From: Halichoerus grypus
Taxonomy: Eukaryota > Chordata > Mammalia > Carnivora > Phocidae
DNA length: 64,000 nucleotides
Reading direction: 5' to 3'
Assembly (NCBI RefSeq): GCF_964656455.1
Contig: NC_135714.1
Location: forward strand, 64,629,850-64,693,849
The notes under the pieces were generated by a model, which was not told the origin of the DNA, did not search any database, and saw only the letters and a list, made by a program, of their open reading frames with translations. Below, one piece after another: positions 11,488 to 22,530 of the stretch (position 1 is the stretch's first letter; every line of letters begins with the position of its first letter). Made by a program: the position numbers and the translations under genes.

Positions 11488-11700
11488 GCTGCAGCTGGGT
11501 GGCTCAGACTGTTAAGCATCTGCCCTTAGCTCAGGTCATGATCCTGGAGTCCCAGGATCGAGTCCCAAGATCGAGTCCTGCATTGGGCTCCCTGCTCATC
11601 AGAGAGTCTTCTTCTCCCTCTGCCCCTCACCCCACTCATGCTCTCTCACTCTTTCTGTCTCTCAAATAATAAAATCTTTTAAAAGAGGTCTTAAAATAAA
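11488..11700 (+). repeat. Can-SINE
   Basis: Perfect 16-bp TSDs aagaattcccaagagg at 11472-11487 and 11701-11716. The head is altered (gctgcagctgggtggctcag). A small internal repeat (gatcgagtccca / gatcgagtcctg) sits in the body. Confidence 0.95.
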
Positions 11701-11729
11701 AAGAATTCCCAAGAGGATAATGGGTTTTA

Positions 11730-11852
11730 TTTTTTTTAATTTTATTCTTTTTATTATGTTCAGTTAGCCACTGTATAGCACACCATTAGTTTTTGACGTA
11801 GTGTTCAGTGATTCATTAGTTACGTATAACACCCGGTGCGCATCACAACACC
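11730..11852 (-). mobile_element. Carnivoran L1 3' end, short antisense copy
   Basis: The 123-bp sequence is an L1 3' terminus (gtgttcagtgattcattagt, tataacacccggtgcgcatc) with TSDs ggataatgggtttta (11715-11729) and ggataatggatttta (11853-11867). Its left TSD overlaps the right TSD of the SINE before it. Confidence 0.92.
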
Positions 11853-11867
11853 GGATAATGGATTTTA

Positions 11868-12394
11868 AAAGACATTTTCTGTGGAATTCCCATTTTATAA
11901 ATCTCCCTGAATGTGTTTCAAAGTAATTAAAGCCCCTGCTCTCCTTTGCAGAGCTGCACGAGAGCAACTCATTTGACTTCCTTGCTTCTGAGACCTTGAA
12001 GTTCCTGGGAAACATTCAAGAATGATCGGGGTCCTGGCAAGGAAAAACCAAGCTCACTGTGAAGCTTAATGTATCTTAATTATTATTCTTGTCCCCACAG
12101 TACAGGTGACAAAACTGCCTTATGGGATTGTGGTGAGTTGCAAATGAGATAACTTTTGTGAAAACCCTTATGCAAAAGCTTAATGGTTTTAGGTGTTTAA
12201 CCTAGGAAAATTGAAAATGTTCATCTCTTAATCTATTTTTGTTGATGTTAATAAGAAGTATATATTTTATGAAAAATGCACAAATTTGCCACTTCAGATT
12301 TGAGTGATCCACATTCAAATTAATGTTTCTCATAATCAGAATGTGTAATCTGAACTAGATGGTGTGTGCTATGCTCTAATCTCCATTAATTAAT
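11868..12394. other. Unrecognised intronic DNA
   Basis: No repeat or exon recognised. Confidence 0.45.
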
Positions 12395-12410
12395 AAGATA
12401 TAGCATTAAG

Positions 12411-12575
12411 GGGGTGGCTCAGTCAGTTAAGCATCTGCCTTCAGCTCAGGTCGTGATCCCAGGGTCTTGCTCAGCGGGGAGTCTGCTTCTCTCTCTCCCT
12501 CTGCCTGCCGCTCCCCCTGCTTGCACTCTCTCTTTCTCTCCCTCTGTCAAATAAATAAATAAAATCTTTTAAAAA
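12411..12575 (+). repeat. Can-SINE, deleted body, young
   Basis: Perfect 16-bp TSDs aagatatagcattaag at 12395-12410 and 12576-12591. Lacks the first bases of the head (starts at the GGTGGCTCAG box) and about 30 bp between cccagggtc and gctcagcgggg. Tail AAATAAATAAATAAAATC. Confidence 0.96.
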
Positions 12576-12591
12576 AAGATATAGCATTAAG

Positions 12592-13179
12592 TACTTGTAT
12601 GGCTATGTCTGTCAAAAACTTTAAAAATGCTTAAACAAGTCATACAGGCAGAAAGGACTTGGATGACTTGATATTTTAAATTGACATCAATATAAGTAGA
12701 CAAGTTGGTATTTTGGCCTAAAGGTAAATGTTACTTTATTTTGGTATAATTATCATAGTTTAGAACAAAAGTATTTTACAAGGGTAGATAACAAAGACAA
12801 ACACACATTTATTATTATTATTTTTAATCTTGAGATCACAATTTTGTATTTGCACATTACCCTTAAACTACATCCTGCATGTTTTGGATTTCAGAGAGTT
12901 TAGGATTAAGGGAAGTTCTTTTTATCTAATGCTTATTCTCATGGTTTGTTTTGATTTTTTTTCCTTAGCATGATACATAAAAGTTTTGAGTTCTTTAAAA
13001 ATTCTCTGGATTTATGAGCAAAGGAAGAAGAGGATTAAGATGATTTTATTTTTATTTAATATTTATTAAGCACACAAGTTATTCCAGAGTTTTTGGAAAA
13101 TACCAAACTAAAATAGCCTCAGAATATGTGTTTGCCTTTTAGATTTTTAGATCCAGATGCCTAACCAATCCTGCCACCT
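12592..13179. other. AT-rich intronic DNA
   Basis: Nothing recognised. Confidence 0.45.
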
Positions 13180-13322
13180 TCCTTTTACAGAAGAATTGAG
13201 TCATGAAAAACTCAGGTTGTTTCTCTGTGGTCGTAGAGCTGTCTAATAGCAGAACTGGGAATAGACACTGATGTTTTCAGTCCCACGCAGTCCAGATTCT
13301 TTCCACTATACCAAACTGCCAC
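13180..13322 (-). repeat. MIR SINE, antisense
   Basis: ttttacagaagaattgagtc, gtcgtagagctgtctaatag, cagaactgggaatagaca and the decayed tRNA-like end tttccactataccaaactgc are the antisense MIR order. Confidence 0.75.
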
Positions 13323-14639
13323 TCATGGCAACTGAATGTTTCCAAGAAGGATAAATATGTAATTATGCATTAGAATGGAAGAACACAAGAGGCAAGGATG
13401 CTGTTGTTCATCCATGTGCCCAGCATGCAATAACAAGAAACACTTCATAAATATATGTTGAATAATTGAGTTGCTGACTGGTGCTCATTTAACTCTATTA
13501 CATGGCATAGGAATCAGTGCATCATCTTTGACTGAGTTAAACATCTTAATTGAAGCCTAGCTGTTCAATTAGCCTTCAATTTGTGGTCTCACTGACATAA
13601 AGGCCACAAATTCTTCCTATCTCAGAGGAAATTACCACCTCTAGAACACTGGTCTCAAAAATCCTAATGCTCAAAGTGACCATACAAAGGTCCCTGGACT
13701 GCTCTCATTTTAAGTTAATATTCTAACACAGCCCTGACTATGTTGTTCTGCTGCCTAGATGAGTAGATAAGTCCTCACAGGCTCAGCAATTTCTATCACA
13801 ATAGGGTCCTTTAACAAGATTTTTAAGAAACCAAGTAAGTAATTCACAAATTCCAAAATCAAAATGTATGTCACATCTAAGGCAGTATTATGTCTATATT
13901 TTGATCTAAATCCGAGAAATATATTTGATCCCCAGACAACTAAAACTTGTGTGACAACAACCTTCGCTGATAGGACTCTCAGGCAAATGAGCATCATCTT
14001 TTAAAATGAGACTTTTGTCCCAAATCCCAAAGTAGACCCATCATGAGCTAAGCTAAACCACATAAAAGGTGCTTTTTTGTCTATAATAGATTTTGTCCTA
14101 AGTGACCAAAGACACTTGAAGTAGATTGAGAGGCCTTCTTCCTGTCGCCTTTTCACCCAAGCCCTCTCCTAAATCTTTGCTTACCAGTCTGATAAGAAAG
14201 TCTGGGCAAGAAAACAAGCCAGAATTTCTTTCTATGGACAAGAGGAAACTAGCCTCAACTATTTACCCCAGTCTTTCTCAGTGTGCAAGCAAGGAGAAGA
14301 GACTGCAGCCCATGACTCCTCTGCTGGACACACATCCTGGAACCCAACACATCACTTTGTCTGGGGGTGGTATGAGGAAGATAATTGCTGGGGAAGGAGA
14401 GCTGGGGGACTTTGGCTGAATCTTCCTCCAGACAGAAGCAATAAATTATACATAGATGAGAAGAGGCTGCAGCATGCTCTTGGGTAATATCCATTGATTA
14501 CTGAGTTCTAATCCTGGTTGTTCACCTACTATATGGATGAACTTGACCAAGTTAAATATTTACCAGTTCTATCCCAGACACTAGGGAACTGTTGGCATCT
14601 CTTTCCTTTTTCATATAACTGGCTTTCTTTGCTATGAGG
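13323..14639. other. Intronic DNA without recognised element
   Basis: Overlapping chance frames occur at 14126-14494 on both strands. The stretch 14120-14500 carries an aataaatt signal and might be an old LTR, but I cannot assign it. Confidence 0.4.
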
Positions 14640-14880
14640 ATGACAGAGTGGCAGTAGTGTTTAAATGCTGAAGAAAATGGGCTCAGGAATCAGACAGACT
14701 TGGCTTCTAATTCCAGCTCTGTCACATAACTCTGGAAAATCACCTCTCTTAAGTCACAGTTTTCTAATCAGTAAAGTGGATGTGATAAATGTGCTTGCTT
14801 AGTAAGTTCACTGAGTGTTAGCTGAAATAATGCATGTAAAGTGTTTAGCATGACCCAGTTTCATCATTCAGTAAATATTA
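14640..14880 (+). repeat. MIR SINE, sense
   Basis: ggctcaggaatcagacagac, ccagctctgtcacataactc, agtcacagttttctaatcag and gcatgtaaagtgtttagcat follow MIR from head to tail. Confidence 0.85.
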
Positions 14881-15309
14881 GATTTTAATAACAAGAGCCA
14901 AAGCTTAGGTGTGAGCTTAAATGGGATAAGGGAAGTGGAGGCCTTTCAGGCAGCTATGGTCTTAGACGCAGGCTTAGTTTAGGCACCTCAGTAACATGGT
15001 CTGTTCTCAGGTGATTGAGTCTAAGGCCTTAGGCTCTGACTCCAGGTATTGCCACCAAAGCCTCCAAGTAGTCACGAATGTTTGCCAGTCTTAAGTTTGT
15101 ATTTCCTTCAGACTCCTTGCAGGAGTAGGTAGTGGATAAGGTTTGAGGGCCTGGGGTATTCTTTAGCTAAATACAATATTATTACCATGTCTTTAACTGT
15201 AACGTAGGTTAAATGTCAACACACTGAGAAAAACACAAACAAATAGAATTTATGTCTACTGTGCTCATGTTGGTAGAGCAGTCCTTACCCTGAAGTGTTA
15301 GGGCCAAGT
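14881..15309. other. Unrecognised intronic DNA
   Basis: No feature supported. Confidence 0.4.
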
Positions 15310-15580
15310 TTTCACCCTATTTGGGCATCTTGGTCATCCCTTCTGCTTTATCCTCCATTCCCATCACAGCATATCTGCTCAGACCCCACACTGTCTTCTC
15401 TAAGAGACTTTTCAGATTCTCCATTGATGTCTTTAAATTAAAATCTGACCATGGTATGCATAAAGCTACCCAATGACTTCCCATTACATTTATATCAAAT
15501 TGAAAGCCATTCTTTGAGCCCATCTGGCCTACAGAATTTGGTTGTTTCCTAATGCCAAAATTTATCCAATGTCATTCCTT

Positions 15581-15782
15581 TTTTTTTTTTTTTAAAGATT
15601 TTATTTATTTATTTGACAGAGAGAGACACAGCGAGAGAGGGAACACAAGCAGGGGGAGTGGGAGAGGGAGAAGCAGGCTTCCCACGGAGCAGGGAGCCCA
15701 ATGCGGGGCTCAATCCCAGGACCATGGGATCACAACCTGAGCCAAAGGCAGATGCTTAATGATTGAGCCACCCAGGCGCCCC
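15581..15782 (-). repeat. Can-SINE, antisense, inside L2
   Basis: TSDs tatccaatgtcattcctt (15563-15580) and tatcccatgtcattcctt (15783-15800), 17 of 18 identical. Full length, with gagagacacagcgagagagg and the head ccacccaggcgcc. Confidence 0.96.
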
Positions 15783-16117
15783 TATCCCATGTCATTCCTT
15801 CCCTAACCCAGCCACATTGGCTTCTTTTCTGTTTCTTGAACCAGCTAGGCTATTTCCTGTATGAGGGCCATTGCACTTGCTTTTCCTTCTGCCTAGAATG
15901 TTCTTCCCTTGCAGTTTCTCATGGCTTTCTCACTATTCAAGTTTCAGTTAAAATATTTTCTTCTCCAAAAGGCCTGATTTAAGCTCCCTATCTAAAGTAG
16001 CTAGGCCCTTTCTAATCAATATCAACTTTATTGTTCTCACAGCACAGTATCTCTATCTGCAATTATTTGCTTACAAATGCATGGTTCTTCTTTCTCCATT
16101 TAAAAAAGCAATCTATT

Positions 16118-16545
16118 CAATTCACAGAGCTCACCACAGCACATACCCTCCCCAGTGTCTATCACCCAGCCACCCCATCCCTCCCACCCCCACCACTCCA
16201 GCAACCCTGTTTGTTTCCTGAGATTAAGAATTCCTAATACCGATGAGATCATATGATACATGTCTTTCTCTGATTGACTTATTTCACTTAACATATGTTA
16301 AAAAAAAAAAAAAGAAGATAGTAGGAAGGGAAAAATGAAGTGGAGTGGGAATTGGAGGGGGAGACGAACCATGAGAGACTGTGGACTCTGAGAAACAAAC
16401 TGAGGGTTCTAGAAAGGAGGGGGGTGGGGGGATGTGTTAGCCTGGTGACGGGTATTAAAGAGTGCCCGTACTGAATGGAGCACTGGGTGTTATATGCAAA
16501 CAATGAATCATGGAACACTACATCAAAATAAATAAATAAATAAAT
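16118..16545. mobile_element. L1 3' end with 5' inversion (twin priming), inside L2
   Basis: Left part (about 16118-16296) is antisense L1 3' UTR module 1 (cacatatgttaag... reversed as cagagctcaccacagcacat, cagccaccccatccctccca). Right part (about 16297-16545) is sense module 2 (aaccatgagagactgtggac, tattaaagagtgcccgtac, tcatggaacactacatcaaa) with an AATA-rich tail. The direct repeats around it are aaaaaagcaatctattca (16102-16119) and aaaaaagcgcaatctatt (16550-16567). Confidence 0.88.
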
Positions 16546-16706
16546 AGGAAAAAAAGCGCAATCTATTGAGAACAGGGATCTTATTTTATTCACCATTTAT
16601 CACCAGTTTCCAGAACAGTGACTTGCTCATGGACTGTCAATAAATATTCATTACATGTGAGAATGAATGAATGGCCTGAAATCTTCCATGAATAGTAGGC
16701 TGGTCT

Positions 16707-16894
16707 TGGATGCTTGGGTGGCTCAGTCGGCTAAGCATCTGGCTTCGGCTCAGGTCATGATCCCAGGGTCCTGGGATTGAGTCCTGCATTGGGCTCCTTG
16801 CTCAGTGGGGAGCCTGCTTCTCCCTCTGCCTGCCGCTCTCCCTGCTTGTGCTCTCTCTCTCTCTGACAAATAAATCAATAAAATCTTTAAAAAA
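16707..16894 (+). repeat. Can-SINE
   Basis: Perfect 16-bp TSDs aatagtaggctggtct at 16691-16706 and 16895-16910. Slightly 5'-shortened head (gatgcttgggtggctcagtc); intact CT region and tail. Confidence 0.96.
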
Positions 16895-16910
16895 AATAGT
16901 AGGCTGGTCT

Positions 16911-17479
16911 CCATCTATTCCCCTTTCCATATCTCTGGAATTTATTCAGCACTGAATAATAAATAATGTTTAGAACTTTGCTACCTTCATAGCAATGATC
17001 CTTTATATAACCCTTTAACTTCAGAGATGGTCACCCTGCATTTCACCTTCCTGGTAACACTACAGTCTTCCCTTGTGCATTTGCTCCCTGTTTGCTGGGT
17101 GGAGCACCATCACCTCTATTTTTGGATGAGGGAGGGAGAGGTGGGAGACTTAGTAACCCTTAGATAGACCCTAGAGCTCCCACCAGAAGGACCTCACTTC
17201 CAGGCGGTGTCACTTGGCAATATCTGGTCCCAGAAAACATGAAGACATCTCTAAATTCTTAGAGTTTCTCTTATGCCCTTTAAGCAATTTCTACAACTGT
17301 TGTTTTCACATTGTTTTACCTTTACATTCTTCATTTGTTCATTACCATGCCATTCCTCATAATCCTATTTATTCTTTCCCACTCTCATTTGCATTTTCTA
17401 TACCCCTCAATGGAATCCCCCAATAATTTAAGCAAGAAAATGTAGCAATCAAAATGAATTTCTATCATGCCTAATTTCC
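16911..17479. other. Unrecognised intronic DNA
   Basis: No assignable repeat. The 70-codon frame at 17214-17426 is T-rich and unsupported. Confidence 0.4.
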
Positions 17480-17640
17480 TTAATTCAAGTAGCCATTCAT
17501 TTATTTACTCAACAAATAGTTAATGAGTGCCTAGTATACTGTGTCATATACTGTTCAAAGCCTTGGAATATACTAATGAACAGGATAAAGTCTCTGCCTT
17601 CAAGTAGCACACGTTCTGGTAGGTGTTGACAGCAATAAAT
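17480..17640 (-). mobile_element. L2 3' end, antisense
   Basis: Reads cattcatttatttactcaac, aaatagttaatgagtgccta, gttcaaagccttggaatata and ctgccttcaagtagcaca, the reverse complement of the L2 terminus. Confidence 0.75.
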
Positions 17641-18133
17641 AAAAATATGTATTATAAACACATATAATATGTTGAGACAACAGATCTATTTTGATTGTCC
17701 ATCTTTATTCTTAAAGCTTAAAATTTTGTTTCATTGTGAATAGACATGATATATATGAATTCTGAATGGTGCCTTAATTAAATCATGATTTAGTCAATAC
17801 ACTGTAGTTTATTCAGTAACAATTGAAATATGAGAAGAGTTCACCATGTCCCATCATTCTTTTTGTCCCATCATTTTTAATTTGAGAGTTTTCTTATAAA
17901 AAATGGATTAACTTGAATAAGTAACCAATATACTGATACCTCTCAAGAACATCTAAGTTCTTCCATTGTGTCTACCCCTAACCCCAAACAGCCACTTGTT
18001 ATTCGTAATTTAAATGTGTGGATATCATTTTAAAGGTCTTTTTTCTCTAAGACTAAACATTTTAGAGGTCTGTAAGATCATGGGAAAAATAGTCACTTCC
18101 TTTGATCTCTACCCTAATTAGATCACAGGTTTT
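17641..18133. other. AT-rich intronic DNA
   Basis: No feature recognised. Confidence 0.45.
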
Positions 18134-18145
18134 TAAAAGTTTCTT

Positions 18146-18345
18146 TTTTATTTTTTAAAGATTATTTATTTACTTATTTATTTGAGAGAGAGAGAGAGAG
18201 AGAGAGAGACAGCACAAGCGATGGGGAGGGAGAAGCAGACTCCCTGCTGAGCAGGAAGCCTGATGCTGGGCTCAATCCCAGGACCCTGGGATCATGATCT
18301 GAGCCAAAGGCAGACGCTTAACTGACTGAGTGACCCAGGTGCCCC
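18146..18345 (-). repeat. Can-SINE, antisense
   Basis: Perfect 12-bp TSDs taaaagtttctt at 18134-18145 and 18346-18357. GA tract of about 24 bp after ttatttatttg. Confidence 0.95.
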
Positions 18346-18357
18346 TAAAAGTTTCTT

Positions 18358-18689
18358 CCATCAACTGAAGAGCTTGATATTTTATCTATAGGTTAAAGAA
18401 AAACAGTCACCCTGAACTCAAGTGGAAGCCCCCAGTGATCAAGCAAAGAAAGTGAAATAAGAATTTGAGTAATTTCTTTAGGTCCTGCACAATCTTGTAT
18501 AGAAGAGAAGGTTAGGACAGTGTGAGTTTTCATAACCCCACTATGTTTTTAATTTATGCTTAGGGTTGAAGACATCCTCCTAGAGAATGTACTCGTTATC
18601 ATAGCAACAATTCACTATTAATTTTGAGACATTCTTCTATGCTTGCTGGAATGCAGACTGGTGTATTAGAGGGAGCAAAGACATGAGTT
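18358..18689. other. Unrecognised intronic DNA
   Basis: No feature supported. Confidence 0.4.
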
Positions 18690-18860
18690 AATAAACCATC
18701 ATTAAAAGCTCTAACTCAGCTACTAACTAACTGTGAGTCCTTGGGCAAAATATTTAATGTTTTTCTTATATGATTAAAAAATGGAAATAAAAATGACTAA
18801 CTTACTTAGCATAAATATAAGTAAAGCCCCTGTCTCATAGAGGATTATCAATAAAGTGTG
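18690..18860 (+). repeat. MIR SINE, sense, diverged
   Basis: ctaactaactgtgagtcctt, gggcaaaatatttaatg and aaatggaaataaaaatgact match MIR in order. Confidence 0.65.
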
Positions 18861-18889
18861 ACTGTTACACTTTTACTATCAAGCAGGCA

Positions 18890-19255
18890 GATGGCTCATG
18901 CCCATTTTGAGGTTAACATATGGGAAGTGGATAGAAGAAAGATATTTTTTACTGTTTCTTTTCCTTTGTTCATTTATGCATTTAATCAATAAACATTTTG
19001 TGTGTCTTCTTTGCTGGGCATGAGACTTGACTGTGGAGGAACCGAGATGCACGTTAGCATTCCTGATCAGAAACAGCTCACAATCTAATAGGGGCACAAA
19101 GCAGTCAAAAGTCCAATAAGATACAGTGTGAGCATTTAGGGAAGAGATAAGAAATGGTTTGTTTGAGGACACTGCATGATAGGGCTTTGTCCCACAGAAT
19201 CTTCCAAGAAGATGAGTTTCAAAGGATAGAAGAAAATGCTTAGATGGCAAAGGAA
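18890..19255 (-). mobile_element. L2, antisense
   Basis: Reversed L2 terminus: ttaatcaataaacattttgt, cttctttgctgggcatgaga, ctcacaatctaatagggg, then the variable region with gaagatgagtttcaaaggat and ggaagtttattcc. The 123-codon minus frame at 18879-19250 lies wholly in this repeat. Confidence 0.65.
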
Positions 19256-19294
19256 TGGAAGTTTATTCCAGATTTCCAGATGGAGAGGTTGTTT

Positions 19295-19400
19295 GTTGTC
19301 TTCACTAGACTATGAACTCCATGAGGTCAGGGTCTTATTTTGTTCACTATTATATCTCCAGCACCGAGGACAGCACCGGGTACACACTGGTTTCCCTTAA
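19295..19400 (+). mobile_element. L2 3' end, sense
   Basis: actagactatgaactccatg, aggtcagggtcttattttgt, tatatctccagcaccgagga and cagcaccgggtacacactgg match the L2 terminus. It lies back to back with the antisense L2 before it. Confidence 0.75.
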
Positions 19401-20054
19401 GTATATTTGAATTAGCCCCTCCAAAACATAGTATGATTTACTCTATTCAGAAGTCTATATTAAAACACATAAATGAGGGTTTTTTTAAACTGAGAATTGT
19501 GTGGAGACAATGAAAGGATTTCTTGAGATTGACAAAATTCAGTCCATAATGAGAATGATAAATAATTTATTACAAATTCATATTCAATCTATTGTAAAGC
19601 CTATCTAGTGAATTTAGATATCAATATATAGTTGCCCCTTACTAAGGAAGTGTTTTTAACCCATGATTAGCTCCTGTTAATTGATGAGTCTTTATTCTGG
19701 TTTGGTCATATCCTCTATTGTTATGTTGCAGGGATGCTGTTATCCCACTGGGATAAGCCTTTCTTATTTCTGGTTGCATAGTCTTTGCTTGTGCCTGAAG
19801 CCCTCTGATCCAAATAAAGCAATGCACTCTGCAATGTCTATCTGCTTGCCTGTACAATGTTGCAGTCATTTTTCTGTTAGGTTCCAAGGTTTCTCTTATT
19901 CTCCTAAGCAATTTTATTCTTGCAAGATGGATGCCCCACCAATGTTGATTTTGAAAAGGAAATAAGAATTCCTTTGTTCATAAGAATCGCTTTGTTTTTG
20001 GAATGTGAATTGAAAACAGAACCTCCCTCCCTGCCTGCTACCCCACAAGCATAA
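19401..20054. other. Intronic DNA, unassigned
   Basis: Frames on both strands at 19642-19965 overlap one another; no domain or splice context. No gene supported. Confidence 0.4.
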
Positions 20055-20121
20055 CATAGTAGTAAAAGCATAGGCTTCATAGCCAAATACTTGAGTATAA
20101 ATCCCAACATTATCACTACCA
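20055..20121 (+). repeat. MIR SINE, 5' part of a split copy
   Basis: gtagtaaaagcataggcttc, catagccaaatacttgagta and taaatcccaacattatcact are the MIR head. The continuation lies at 20549-20705. Confidence 0.65.
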
Positions 20122-20548
20122 TTCCTAGGACCTTTGTTTTGCTACTTCAGATTCTCTTCCATTTTTCACCACTCTCCTCTCTACCCAGGGAGGCTGTTTC
20201 TATGCATGGTATCAGGGATCTATCCCCAGTTAAAGCTCCAGCAGAAAGGATTTATTCCCTTGGCCCTCTTTTTGCAAGATTTCCTACAGCTCTCTATGTC
20301 ACTTGACATAAGGTCTCTTCTCTTCTCCAGGATGCTGTCAATCTATAGTCTCGCTCTGTATTTGGGATTCTGGTAAACTCTCCCACTTGGTAGGATAAGG
20401 GGAAGACCAGTAGCAGGGATGGTGTCAATTCCACTACTAGTAGCCCCAGCTACATGCAGTATCCCTTGAGGTGACCCTGTGCATCATCCATTAGTCCCTG
20501 TGTTAATAAACAAATGTTGCCATTGTTTTCTGTTGGAATTCTTATGAC
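20122..20548. mobile_element. Unidentified insert splitting a MIR
   Basis: About 427 bp between two MIR halves. GC content is higher than in the surroundings. It holds a polyadenylation-like taataaac near 20502 close to its right end, as in LTRs. The flanks repeat loosely (cactacc / cactaacc). Family not recognised; a solitary LTR is the best guess. Confidence 0.45.
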
Positions 20549-20705
20549 ACACTAACCATATGAACCTAGGCCCAAATACCTCCTGGTGCTTCAGTTTTCT
20601 TATCTATAAAATAGGATTAATAATGGCATCTATATTATAGAACTTTTGTTAAGATTAAAAATAAGAGAAAACCTTGGCACATAGTAAACACTCATGAAAA
20701 GTTAG
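20549..20705 (+). repeat. MIR SINE, 3' part of a split copy
   Basis: taaccatatgaacctaggcc, cttcagttttcttatctata, aaataggattaataatggca and cttggcacatagtaaacact complete the MIR that begins at 20055. Confidence 0.75.
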
Positions 20706-21829
20706 CTTTTAGCACTATTATTATTCTGTTGCATGGTGACACTTTCTGTGAAGCATAATTAAATAAATAGCACCTTGGCAGACTATCTTGCTGGACTTCA
20801 TTTAGTTGCCTCAATTCCAAAACCACGTTGGTTGCACACCTGCCATGAACTAAGAACCAGGAGAGATATGAAGCATACAAAGTTAGATACGGTCTCCAGC
20901 CTGCAAGGACCTCAAAAACTACAATATAAAGTAGTAGGTACAAAATAGAAATATTTAAAAGCTGTTATGGAAGCTCATGTGAGAAGCAGAGGAAATTCCT
21001 AAGATAATACTGAAGAGAATTTCCAAAAAATAATAGTTAATTCTGATGGAAGCCTAGAAAGAATTAAGTATAGGGAAAAGAAGACTGAACTCCCAAAGGT
21101 ACATCTCAAAGAAAAATAAAAACTGACAGATTATGAATGCATTGAGGAGATGGTGGTAGTTCTGTTGAAAATTTTGGAGTGGATTAATGATAGGTTCATA
21201 GAAAACTTTGGGGGTGGGAAGCCAAGGCCATTAACCTTCTAGAAAATAAAAAGTTGTTGAAGAAAGGAAAGTAATCATAGCTGGGGGAATAAATACATTG
21301 ACCTCTCTGATTCTATGGCTCAGCTGTGGTAATGTTTAAATGGTACTAAAATTGTAAACACTACATAATCACTTAACCTAAAATTAAGATATTTCTCTCT
21401 TGGGGGGCTGGATGGAAGAAAAGTTTAGAAGTGGTTTGAGAGGAAAAAGGAGACAGTTAATAGAGATAAATCATCATCTTCCACAATAGGAATTAGGTAA
21501 AAAAGAAAAAAATGTTAGGAATAGCAGTATTAATATGTTATTTAGAAACAGCTAAGAAAGTTAAATGAGGTTCTTCTGAGGGATAGGTACCAAGATTAAA
21601 GAGGAGTGATGAAGATAAAACCGTATTTCTAGCTAAGTTTTGAGGTAGTATTTGAGTCTCAGAAAATACAAAAATACATTATTAAATACAAAAAAATAGC
21701 AAGTATGAAATTAAACAAATATCTTGCACAAAAGAGGTTACATGAAAACGGGGGTGTGTGTGTGAGTGGTCTTGGCATCGTTGTTTGGCATCAGATAATG
21801 GGAAATCTACAATATTAAAGAGGTTATGC

Positions 21830-22037
21830 GGGGCGCCTGGGTGGCTCAGTCGTTAAGCGTCTGCCTTCGGCTCAGGTCATGATCCCAGGGTCCTGGGATC
21901 GAGCCCCGCATCAGACTCCCTGCTCCACGGGAAGCCTGCTTCTCCCTCTCCCATTCCCCCCTCTTGTATTCCCTCTCTCGCTGTGTCTCTCTCTGTCAAA
22001 TAAATAAATAAAATCTTTAAAAAAATAAATTTAAAAA
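21830..22037 (+). repeat. Can-SINE, full length, young
   Basis: Close to what I take as the arctoid consensus: ggggcgcctgggtggctcag, ctgggatcgagccccgcatc, ctgcttctccctctcccatt, tcgctgtgtctctctctgtc. Perfect 13-bp TSDs aaagaggttatgc (21817-21829 and 22038-22050). Confidence 0.97.
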
Positions 22038-22530
22038 AAAGAGGTTATGCTTCGGAACTCCAAATAACTGAGAAAACAAGGAGAAATACATTCAGATTTC
22101 TGCTTCAGAGAGGAAATTCTGGAATACTTTTGAAAGTAGTTGGAGTGAAGAAGAAATGGTGTCAGGGGAAGTGGTTATGACAGGTCAGTAGGGAAACAAT
22201 AAGCTTGTTATATCAAACATCTTATTCAATGTTGGCAATGGTCATAGAAAGCAAGGCATGGCTTGAGATATATCTTAAAGGTACGATCAAGAGAATTTGG
22301 TGATTGGTTAGATGTGGGAAGTAGAAGATAAATCAGAGTTGATGCAGAGGTATTTTGATGGTGAAGCTCTTTGCTTTTGTAGGAGGCATAATTAAAAGTG
22401 GATTTGCAGAATGATGGTATGGTTTTGCAAACCAAGATGCCTAGATTATGTCCAATTAAAATGATGTAGTAGACAATAGCACATACTATGATGAAATTCA
22501 GGGAAACTCTGAGGCTGGAGATAAAATTTT

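Larger units (their letters stand above)
15310..16680 (+). mobile_element. L2 3' region, sense, hosting a SINE and an L1
   Basis: Sense L2: caatgacttcccattacatt, aacccagccacattggcttc, agggccattgcacttgcttt, ttctgcctagaatgttcttc, ctatctaaagtagc, and after the L1 insert aataaatattcattacatg and gaatgaatgaatgg. Two later insertions (15581-15782 and 16118-16545) interrupt it, which gives the relative age of all three. Confidence 0.82.

Noticed and set aside
18879..19250. 123-codon minus-strand frame
   Set aside because: Lies wholly within an antisense L2 noncoding region.
19642..19911. 89-codon minus frame rich in Arg and Gln
   Set aside because: It looked protein-like at first, but an overlapping frame of similar length exists on the other strand, with no known motif and no splice sites I trust.
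21830..21905. tRNA gene
   Set aside because: The tRNA-like box is the head of a Can-SINE; copies throughout the window share it and carry the SINE body and tail.
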